Shown here: in pieces, positions 10,305 to 20,600 of the stretch
Numbering within the stretch: position 1 is the first letter of the stretch
Layout: each line of letters opens with the position of its first letter
Program-made: the position numbers and the translations under genes
Assembly: GCA_012295225.1 (NCBI GenBank)
Contig: WMKK01000005.1
Coordinates: 502,958 to 566,957 of the forward strand
DNA length: 64,000 nucleotides
Source: Ostreococcus mediterraneus
Taxonomy: Eukaryota; Chlorophyta; Mamiellophyceae; Mamiellales; Bathycoccaceae
Direction of reading: 5' to 3'
The notes under the pieces: model-generated
What the model saw: only the letters and a program-made list of their open reading frames with translations
Told to the model about the DNA's origin: nothing
The model's database searches: none

Positions 10305-10868
10305 ATGGATTTAGATTACGTACCGCTGAAATGCGTGGTCGTCGGCGACGGTGCGGTCGGGAAGACGTCGATGTTGCTGTGCTTCACGACGAATACGTTT
10401 CCTACGGACCACATGCCGACGATATTCGATAATTACTCGAAGAACGTGCCCACGCGCGACGGGCGCGTGGTGAACCTCGGGCTGTGGGACACCGCGGGGC
10501 AAGATGAGTACGCGTCGTTTCGACCGTTGTCGTACGACAAGGCGGATGCGCTGTTGTTGGCGTTTTCGTGTGATTCGCATGCGAGTTATGCGTCGATTGA
10601 GCAGAAGTGGGTGGCGGAGTTGCGAGCCAAGGCGCCGAAAACGCCGATTGTATTAGTAGGCACAAAGTTAGACTTGCGCGAGAGCGGGAGAGGACAAGTG
10701 ACCAGGGCCGATGGTGAGGCGTTGAGGAAGAGAATAGGTGCCGCGGCGTATGTGGAATGTAGTGCTTTGACGCAGAGTGGATTAGCTGGGGTGTTCGATA
10801 CAGTGATTGACGTGCACTTGCGTCCCGAAGCGTACGCGGCCAAGCCGCAANAGCCAGTTGTTGCGTGA
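10305..10868 (+). CDS. Rho/ROP-family small GTPase (C-terminus disturbed by an N)
   Basis: Rho-type molecular switch for polarity, cytoskeleton or membrane signalling. All G boxes are visible: GDGAVGKT at 14-21, the effector-loop [23 protein letters not shown] and ECSALTQ. The literal sequence has an ambiguous base at 10851 within CAANAGCC. Read as written it ends at 10868 with KPQ-X-PVVA and no lipid anchor. The duplicated copy of this 3' end at 21984-22175 has CAAGCC instead and ends ASCCVIS, a classical CaaX prenylation box; the same ending, with stop at 10874-10876, is expected here if the extra two bases (N plus A) are a sequencing error. The 3' part from 10683 is inside the left copy of the direct repeat. 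Single exon, about 187-189 residues. Confidence 0.93.
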   Translation: MDLDYVPLKCVVVGDGAVGKTSMLLCFTTNTFPTDHMPTIFDNYSKNVPTRDGRVVNLGLWDTAGQDEYASFRPLSYDKADALLLAFSCDSHASYASIEQKWVAELRAKAPKTPIVLVGTKLDLRESGRGQVTRADGEALRKRIGAAAYVECSALTQSGLAGVFDTVIDVHLRPEAYAAKPQXPVVA

Positions 10869-11129
10869 TTAGCTAAACGCGCATGCAATCGTTTCGTTCG
10901 TCTGTAGATAACTGTAATGTACCCAATAAACAGCTGGTCTGCTACTGCTACTACTACCACTATGCGCTCACGACGCGGTGTCACCTTGAATGCGCGCCAA
11001 TAGCTTTATCTTGACGGGCGTTTCGACGAAGCTCAAGCGCGCCGCGTCCGCCATAATGGAACGAATATCTTCGAGAGTCAATCCAAAGTGCGTGCGCGCT
11101 ACGGCACATTCGCGAGATGACGTTGTTCT
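10683..11129. repeat. Direct repeat, left copy (Rho 3' end plus ADAL 3' end)
   Basis: This 447-bp segment reappears at 21984-22431 in the same orientation with about 16 substitutions and two small indels (roughly 96% identical). It holds the last ~64 codons of the Rho GTPase, the spacer with a CTACTA-type microsatellite, and on the opposite strand the last ~54 codons of the adenosine-deaminase-like gene. Similarity begins abruptly at AGCGGGAGAGG and ends after GTTGTTCT. The Rho part here belongs to the intact gene; the deaminase part is an orphan fragment. Confidence 0.93.
10968..11129 (-). pseudogene. Orphan 3' fragment of the adenosine-deaminase-like gene
   Basis: On the minus strand this fragment encodes an open C-terminus equivalent to the last 53 residues of the intact gene at 22270-23319 (words THFGLTLEDIRSIMADA and KLLARIQGDTAS). 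It has changes such as HTH to RTH, VRF to ARL and KTK to KIK. Nothing related lies 5' of it beyond 11129, so it is a truncated copy without catalytic residues. Confidence 0.88.
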
Positions 11130-11521
11130 GCGTGCGATGCTCGTTCCGTTATCCTTACTTCGTCATGGCTATGACTCAAGCAAAACTTGACTACAACGCA
11201 TAAAAAGTTTTCACCATCCAGAAGGCGCGCGCTACCGTCGTGCGCCACCTCGCGCGAGCCGTCTCGGAGTGACTACTGAGGCACGTCTTTGCGCTATGAA
11301 CGTGTCGTGCGCGGCGCGACGGAGTCTAAAACATCCGTAGATCGGTGTAATGGTGTCTACGACACGTGCCACATGTCCGAAAAAGTTCATCTATTAAAAC
11401 GCGCATGTGCTCCTCGAAGCGACGCTGACAGTTAGACGTCGGTCGCCTTGGGTGTTGCACCGAACGGGATGACGAAGTCAACGCGCACCGCAGACGTCAA
11501 CCCACGAGCTTGGGTGTGAAC

Positions 11522-11573
<52 letters not shown>

Positions 11574-11661
11574 ATCACACAACACATACCAGGAATCGAG
11601 AACGACGCGCGCTATCGAGACGATATAAACGAAGGACAGTGTTGACGAGTTTTCAAGCGCC
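11130..11661. promoter_or_regulatory. 5' flank of the giant surface-protein gene
   Basis: A 532-bp non-coding stretch between the left repeat and the giant gene's ATG. It is clearly less GC-rich than the neighbouring single-copy DNA in places (for example 11370-11400) and includes an (ACG)17 microsatellite at 11522-11572. No open frame with recognisable content was found. It presumably contains the promoter and 5' UTR. Confidence 0.5.
11522..11572. repeat. (ACG)17 microsatellite
   Basis: Seventeen uninterrupted ACG units, about 90 bp upstream of the giant gene's ATG. Likely length-variable between strains. Confidence 0.95.
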
Positions 11662-14600
11662 ATGACACAATCGCACGGTCGTCGTCGCGCAAAGATTGTG
11701 GGCGGTGATATGTATATGCTCTCGGTCTTGATAGTGCTCAATGCCGCGATTAGCGTCGACGCCACGAGGCACTGTACGCTGTACAAGAATACCAACTATG
11801 GGGGCGACACGAGGTCCATTGAAGAGGGCTCGGTTGGAAGCGGTAGTGAGAATAAGTTTACCGGGAGTTTTCAAAATGAAGCGAGCTCGTATGAAGTGGA
11901 TAGTGGAGTATACCTGCGCGCGTTCGATTCGAATTCGTGCAGTGGGACTTATATTGATCTTATCGGGAAGGGAAATCTCGATTCGTCGTGGGCGAACAAA
12001 ATTGGGTGCTTTCGTTGTTACACCGCGCCGAGTCCGCCGCCGCCACCCAGTCCGCCATCGCCGCCGCCACCTTCTCCGCCACCGCCATCGCCGCCGCCAC
12101 CTTCCCCGCCACCGCCTGGGCAAAAGGCGGCGGTTATCGTCACGGCGACCGATCCAGTGATTTTGGTGTCTTCATATTCGTATGATTTCGGCGTAGTCGT
12201 GGCAAGTCCAGCGTGTTCAAATCCAAACGCTTGCTTTCAATCGCAAGTCGAAGTCGACACGAATCAAGGCAAGGGCTTGCGATGCGACGTCAAGGTTTCG
12301 AAGCAAGACGCGAGTTGTTCATCCTACGGCTCGTACCTACCGTGCCGCTCGTGGCCAAATTTTTTTCCAAAATCGTTACCGATGACCAATGTGAATGGAC
12401 AAATCGAGCCTGGAGAGTATGAAGTCAAGTACGATTGCTACTATGTGTATTCAAACGGCGATCGAGTCCCTGGATATCCCGTTACCGAGACAACTTTGCA
12501 CACTTTTGAGCTTCAAGCTGGTTGTCAAGACTTGATGCCGATCGGGCAAAACGGCGCCTATGATGAATTGGCCAAGTATCTTTTGCTCACCTCTGACGAT
12601 TTCAACAATGTCGACTGTACAGACGAAGCCGAAGTGTACAAGGTGAAAGAGGCTGTGTTCAGACGTCACGACATCAACCCCGTGGATGGTGCGCTTTCTT
12701 ACAACGAACTCATCGCCGCCGCGTTGAAGCAAAGCTCGGATACTTACATCATCGAGAAATGGAACAACAAGGCTGGAGGGGAGTTACTGCTCAAGCCATC
12801 GCACGTGATGCGTGTTCGAGTCAACCCATTATCGTGTGGCACGGGGTCTTTGGTGTTTAAGAGTGCGGTGTATCCAACAAACAGCCCTGGGCGCGAAACC
12901 ACGGCAACAGAGTGCCGCGACAACGCAACAGAAATGACAGCCTCTTGGACATACTCGACCCCGAGCGCGGTGCGAGCGGGTGATTACGTCTGTGTTTACG
13001 TCGATGGTGTTTTGTACAACAAGCTGGAGGTCAAGTCTACGGATCCGGGTTTGGTTGGATATGGAGCCATCGCGTCTGGAAAGTATGCGGCTACTCAAAT
13101 AACCGACATTCGACCCGTGACTGGGATGTTTCAAGACTCTCAGCAATCGTTGGTGGCGAACTTTTTGTTCGACGATGACGGTTCATCTGGTCAAGCCTCG
13201 TTAATCACCTCTGTCTCTTCTGTAGCCAACGGTCAAGCGGGTTCGGCGCCGACTTTGACTCCTTTCGATCAATCCAGAACTTTATCCACCTGCACTGGCG
13301 GCGACGGCGCGATGTGTTTGTCTGCCGTATCTTCTCCAGTCAGTGGTAAATCGTATGCGTATACGTATAATGGGAACTCTTTTCCTGACGACGTCGCGAT
13401 TTCAGCCTGGGTACGCGGCAATTGCGCCGGCAAAGCAGGTACTGATGAACGTATGATGTCCATTGCGTATTTTGAAGGTTCCTCCGGGGGTGTCAATTAC
13501 GCATTGAACTTTTTCTTGAGCAAAAGTGGTTCTGCGATGGATTTGATTGCAAAGTATACCGAGATGGGTGTAAATATTTATCAAGCAAAAGTTTCTGGCG
13601 GTGTTTCATGTAACGAGTGGCGCTACGTGGCGTTTTCTTACAGCTACCTAGACGGTTTGAACGTGTTCACGACGTCAACGTCATCCAACACTGCGGCGGC
13701 GGCCAAGATTGCTTTGAAAAAGATGTTCAATCTTACCTTGCTAGGTGCGGTCGATGTTGAGTTCGATGACGTACGAGTGTACACAGGTCGTGTCACTCAT
13801 TCTACATTCATGGATGCGTACGAGTGTGGGCACAAACCGTTGTGCGCGAATCGAGCGCACGCAACGCCATCTTCGCGTCGCGTCGTGTGTGCATCCGCCA
13901 TCATCAACAATGCCGCCTCTGAATATTACTGCACCGCAGCGATGTACTATGACGGCTCCGCCATCGATGTATCGGCGACGTTGGACATGTCTGGGGTGTC
14001 ATTCACCTACCGCGACACGTCGTGGGAGGAGAACTCATTTGAAGTTCTTCGCCAAGCCGTAACAACTGATACTTTGGCAGTAAACTTTGACACGGTGGTG
14101 ATGATTGATGGCGATTTGAAGGGTTGTGCAAACAAATTCAGCGCCATCACGTACATCGACCGCGACGCTGGAGCCAAACCGAATCTAGAGTGGTACTACA
14201 AGGTTCGCACCAAGAAGCCCAGCGGTGTTGATTTCGTCTCCACGTCGCACTACTTCAAGTCGCCCTGGATCGGTCAACTCGTCGGCGGCGTCACCGCTGG
14301 CAACTCTGTAGTTGCAGTTCCTTATGTTCGAGTGTGTGCGGATTTTACATGGCCTAATGGCACATTTATTTCTACGCTCGCGAATGATTTCTCTCGAGAA
14401 AACTTGGCGCTCGATATGCGCGTTACACACACGAGCAACATTACAAAGACGGCGTCACAGAGCACCTATGTCGTCACCGATGGCGACTCTTCTGGCTCGA
14501 CTGGTTCTGCCGGTTCTGCGGAACTTATCAAAGGCGAGTACTTGCGCGTCGAACTCGCGCACTGGAGTTCAATTGAGCAAATCCAAGCTTGCGTCGTCGG

Positions 14601-17600
14601 TCAAGTCGTAGAGCAGTCGTCGATGAAGGCGTACGTTCAAGATTACGACTCTGAAGCTTCTGGAAATTATGGGCACGAATGTGAGCTCAATCCGTCGTTG
14701 ACCAAATCGGCCTCGTACACCTGCTTCTTCTATGATTGCAAAGGAACGCATCGCGATTCATTTCAAGGTCAGTTTGTCACCGTAGTGGCTGAATCCTCAT
14801 TCGTGACTATCACCGAAATTGCCGCTTATGGCGCAAAAACAGCGTGTACTTTTACCGCCGTAACTGATGCGGAGGGTAAGTACGAGATGAATTTGATAGA
14901 CTCATCAGGGTTAGTCCCTGTCAAGGTTAATCTCCTTGTAGGCGCGTACAAGGAGGACATCTTTCCCAAAACGCGCGAGGTTCTTATTGATTCCTCAGAC
15001 GACGCCTCGAGTGCGAGTCAACCGCAGAAGGTTTTGCTCGTCATAGGAAATTCAGCGGCCTCAGCAGCAAGCGCTAACCTTGGGATCCCTTTTAGGTTGC
15101 CAATTAGAGCTGCTGCTGCGCTCGGCGCCGCCAGCACTTGTGTCTTATATAGAAACACTGGGTCTAGTGGAGCTTCAAGGTCGGCCAACGCAAACGAACA
15201 GGAAAAAATATCCGGAGGCATGGCGGGTAAAGCGAGTTCATATGTTGTCGCTTCTGGATTAATCATGACTGTGTACACGGGCAAAAATTATGATGGCGCT
15301 TCGGCAACATTCACTGGAACTGGTAATTTCCCTAGCAACTGGGACGACAAAGTGAACTCATTTAAATGCGACTACATTCCGAGTCCACCGCCGCCACCGA
15401 GTCCGCCGCCGAGACCACCACCGCCATCACCGCCACCGCCATCACCGCCACCGCCATCACCGCCACCGCCTTCTTCGCCACCGCCTTCTTCGCCACCGCC
15501 ACCCAGTCCACCTCCCTTGTTGGCAGTGGCTGATTTTGACAACTCTAATGATGTCTCAAAGGCTGAATTCTACGAGTTTATCGAAAATATCACTGGTTTC
15601 CCGTCAAAAGGACACGCCATCATCGACGACGCTATTTGGGATGCATGGGATACCGATGGTGACGGTTTGTTGAACAACGATGAGTTCAACGTCGTCCATT
15701 CGCTGATTTCGAGCGGAGCTTTGGTCGTCAATCCAGTGCTCATTTATCCAGTCCTCGATATCAAGTTTGCTTCTGAGATTAAAACTACTCGAACGAGAGG
15801 GATGTGCGAAAACTTCATACTGATTCGCCGCAACTCGTCGCTGCTTCCACAAAACTCATCGGCGTGGAACGAGTATTTCGACGAGCTCAAGTCTTCGAGT
15901 TCAGACCCAAGAATGACGCTTGAAGGGTGCTCGCTTTGGTCTGAAGAAACTGAAGCCTTGATAAGAGGCGATACATTCGCAACGAATGCTATTCCAATGC
16001 TCGCTTCTAGCATTGAGAAGAGTATCGATTCGTTCGCCGCGGCCAATTCGGTGAATATTGACGAGTCAGATGTATTCACGCGCCTTATATCCGTCTCTGA
16101 CTTCCCGCTAAACGGACTGTATGCCTGGTTCCCGAGCGAGACCGCGGCATTGCAGTGGAAAAGTGTCGTTAGCAATCACGTGAGTTCTGTAACGGCGGGT
16201 TCAGTCAATGTTCGCGTTGAATCTGGCAATGGCGCCTCAAAGGATGTGCGTACTTTGTATGGCGGCACCGACGCAAAGATGGATTTTGGTACAATCCTCC
16301 TTGAAGAATGGACGCTATGTACGCTATCTCGATACACCGGTGATAATAAAAACCGCATCATAACCACGAACCCTGTGAATTTCTTACACGGGCACCATGG
16401 TCGCAGACGCGGCGTCGCGTACTACATGGGATGGGTGACCCCTGCAGCAAATCGCGGCACGGATACGGATTGGCTCGTGATGTGCGGTACAAACAATGGC
16501 ATGCGCTCCTATGTCGATGGTATCAACATCGCCAACGGTGACCGTCAAGGTGCCATTGACACTCAAAATATAAATATCCAAATCAACGGCTACGCCACCG
16601 AGCAATCAGATTGGGCCGTGGCCGAAATAATCACCTGGAGCCGTTCGCTTTCAGACGTCGAGATGGTATCGGCGAGCAAGTACTTGCAAGAGAAAATTCG
16701 AGGCCGTTCGCCATCGTCTACGAAGTCAAGCCAGAATTCAGTTCAGATTTCGCTGAGTGCTACTCAACGTTTTCACGACGTCGTTCACGTGTTTGATGAC
16801 GAAGGACAATTGTCCAAAGACGACGACGACTTGGGGTACTCGTTTTCAAAAGCAGCGCGTGTCGAGGTTTCGAGTGTAGCGATGCGACACCGAAGCTCGA
16901 TGGAAAAAGATTTCAAAGACACCACATCCGCCGTGATTAAAGGCGCCGTGTTGTTCCCGAAAGATTGGACCTCCGGCGTTTCGACGTGTGGTTTATCTGA
17001 AGCTGTGATTTCAGTCCTAGAAGTTGGCGCAGAGGGAGATCCCGAGGAGTACAAGACGGATGAGTCTGGATGGTTTGAATTAGCTTTGACGCGCGGCAAG
17101 TCATTTACGATTAATGCGACGTTTCCAAAGCACACTTTGTGCTACACCGGGTCAAAAATCGACGTCGCCGCGGATGTGGTTGATTGCACAGGCGTCTCAC
17201 AAACGGTTACGCTGAATCAAGTTGGTGACGGCAACTATGTCTTCTTCACCGACGTCACTCAAGGGAACATCGATTTGGGGATGTACCAAGGGCAGTGCGA
17301 TGCTTTGTATTCGGGTGCGACTTTTAAAATCACCCCAGTCAACGGATGTCACCCATCCGTGTACGTCACCGATGCTGAAATCAAAGGCTGGATGACTAAC
17401 ATGGAGGGTTTACCTGAAGATCTCGTTGACGTACCCGACAACGCCCGCGTATGGCCGTTCGCTGCGATGGATTACTCAATCATGCTTGACTCTGGGCCGA
17501 GCGTCGGCGGCATCGCCGAGCTGATTGCAAATGAATCATGGAAAGACGGATGCGCCACCGAAGATGGCGACGTCATAACTTTTTTCCGACGACGAAACGC

Positions 17601-20600
17601 CCTGGAGCGTCTGGCACTGATACGAGACAACAACGATTTCGTTCAAATTCGCTATAAGTACCATGGGTATATATGCATCGAGATAAAAGACATCCCTGTC
17701 ATCGCTGACCAGAATGAGAAGTGTCTTGATGACAGTATTACTGGTGGATTGACGACAAAGCACTTCCTCGGTGTTACCAACAACGACGAAGCATTGCCTA
17801 CAATCAGAAATCAGAAATCGCTACAGCTCAAAGTGTTTGAGCTTCATCTCATGAATGACGCTTACACAAAATGCTATGAAAAGTTACCTAACGAAAACGA
17901 CAACACGGGGAGCACTATGATTAAGATTCGTCAAGATGTTTCTGACGTAGACGCGAGCGAGTGTCATCCGAACCGAGGGGGCGGCGGATTGTGTGATTTT
18001 CAAGTCGAAATTGACAGCACTGAAGGGAGTTCCACAATGGAGTACATGAAGTTTTCCGACGGTAACTATTCGATGTCAATCGGGGCCGGAAAGCCGAATC
18101 TTGCTGGCAATCACCGCCGAACAGTTCGCATCGAAGTGGAGCGAAACGATTTGTATCGCGCCGTCACCGCGATTGCGATTCGAGAACTCATCCCTCTCAA
18201 TTCAAAGCCGCGCGACGGTGGTGACAGCGGGAGCGACGACACGTTTTGGGCCACCGTGCCTCTTGATGGATTGGTGTACACCGTGGTGCACGACCCACCT
18301 GGGGGAAATTCGTACTCTGAGTTGGCGTCTGGAACGGATGTTACAATGGAGTGGTCGCTGTCTTCTTCTCGAGCGATGACTGCCACGGGTGGTGTGTCCT
18401 TTTCACAATACTTGGGTGTGACTGCTGATGCTGAATTAGGCATGAGCGCCGGATGGGTCGCTGAGGCTGAGACGAAGTTGATTGAATATGACGTAGAATA
18501 CGGAGTAAAAGGCACAGGACAACTCACAGCTCCCGCTTTCAAGGTGGATTCCCAGAGTGTCGTTGGATGGGACATGACGCTGACGACGGATCGCGTTATT
18601 CGCAGCAGTCAAGACCCGGGACTTCCTGGAAGACAAGGGGATGTCATTCTGGGCGGCGGCATCGAACTCGTGTACAAGATATCTGACGTGCTCGACCTCA
18701 GTGGAGAAGAAACTCGAGGTGCTATCAAAGTGCCGTGTTTGGATGTCCAGGCTGTAGTCACGTGGTTGCCGCGCAAACCGACGACGTACGTACTCGCGGT
18801 GCATTCTATTGAAAACGCAGTGGTTCCAAACTTGAAGTTTTTGCTTGCAACGGTGAAAAATGGCGGTGTCAAAACTGAGATTGATGAGTCTGGCATGGTA
18901 CACACGTCATGGGACGAATACTTGACAAAGAAAATACAGTCTTGGGAGCGCACGCTCCACTGGTCTTCTCCATTATCATCGGATGGTTTAGACATTTCAG
19001 GATCGCTCACCGGGAAAGAGTCCATTTATGATAAAAACTTTGAAGCCAAGATGAATGACAACAATGGTCTAGGTTATAATGAACTATTTGAGAAAAAGTA
19101 CGACGCTGTGGACGGACCGGCGACGGAATTGGCCAACGAATGGGCCGCAGCGATGGGAATTGACATCGCACAAGGATCGCCGATCATTCTTCTCTCAACT
19201 CTGACTCCCATAACGGGGCTATTCGTCACCTCCCAGACGGCATTACTTGGACCGTTGGCGTACGTATCAGAGGCTCGCATTTTGCCCTACATAAGAAGTG
19301 ACGGCGATGACAATGTGGTTGACGAAGATGTCGTTCAGCCGTACCAGTCTGGGTCGATTGTCCATCCCATCACACGAAGCTCTAAAGTGCAGCCAGATTA
19401 CGAAAAGATTCTCAAAAATACAGCTGGCGAATCAGAGACCTATTATTCGTTTGGCATGAATGAAGTAGCAGTGGATGATATGCTCAACTCAGAGTACGAG
19501 TTTACCGGCACAAAAAGAAGCGTCGGGGAGGCGGGCGAGGGATCGGAACGAATCGAGCTCGACCCGCTCGACACTACTCGCATCATTTCGTCTCTTACCG
19601 GCAGCCAAGGCCCAATTGGAATGGAAATGGGTGACAACAAAGATCCAGGACAACAAAACATCCTTCTCACGTTCAGTGGCGGTGGAAACTCGCTTGACTT
19701 TTCCTTCACTTCCCATGAAGCGATTTGCGAATACCGGTCAGAAGTCGAATTTAGCATTGAAGGAGGCGTCGACTTTACTATAGAAGACGAGCTTAAAGCG
19801 AAATTTTCGCCTGGTTTTGACGCTTCAAATTCAGGCAGCGTCTCTTACGGTTGGAATCGCGCGTTTTCGCATGACCGAATGTTCGTTTGGAATAAATATG
19901 GAAACGTGAAGACCCTGTACTCGCTCGGCGACCCAGAGTACGGCGACAAGTTCGTAGTGAAAGTTGGCGTCGACAAGCGATTTGGTACTCCGGTATTTAA
20001 GACTATGGGTGGGCGAAGCATGTGCCCTGGTGAGACGGGCACTATTTGGCGCGAATCTGGGGTGAGTTTGGAAATTCCACTCGCCACCAAGCTCAACTCC
20101 GAAGGTCTCAACCCGAATCAGCGCGCGATTATTGAGTTGGTCATCAAGAACGAGTCACCGTACAGGGAAGCATCGGCGTTCGCGCTGCGTTTAGTTGATG
20201 GCTTGAAGTCTTCTCTCAACGAGCTCGTTTCAGTAGCGCTCTCTGCGGCTTCCGAAAGTGGTGCGACTGCCCAAAGTGTTGTCGACGCTGTCAAAACTGC
20301 CGCCAATCTGAAGATTGCCAAGGACTCCGCTGAAGTTGATTTGTTGAAGACCAATGCGCAAGTTCAGGCGACAGCGTATCCCGAAGATGCTCTCGCAGTC
20401 GCCGACGCAGTGTACCAAGCCGCGAGCACAGCGCCACGCGAGGGCGAAGAGCTGGCAGAAAGCGTTTTTAGAATCAACGGCAAGGAATTGACTCTCGGCG
20501 ATTACATGCCATTCAAATTCGTCGGCGGCGATGCCCTGGATCGTCAAAAATTCATTTCTGAAACCTACTTGAATCTTGCCGTAGAGCCTGGGTTCAGAAC

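Noticed and set aside
10857-10868. PVVA C-terminus of the Rho GTPase as a real variant
   Set aside because: It depends on an N plus one extra base; the duplicate copy shows a CaaX tail at the same place, so error is more likely.
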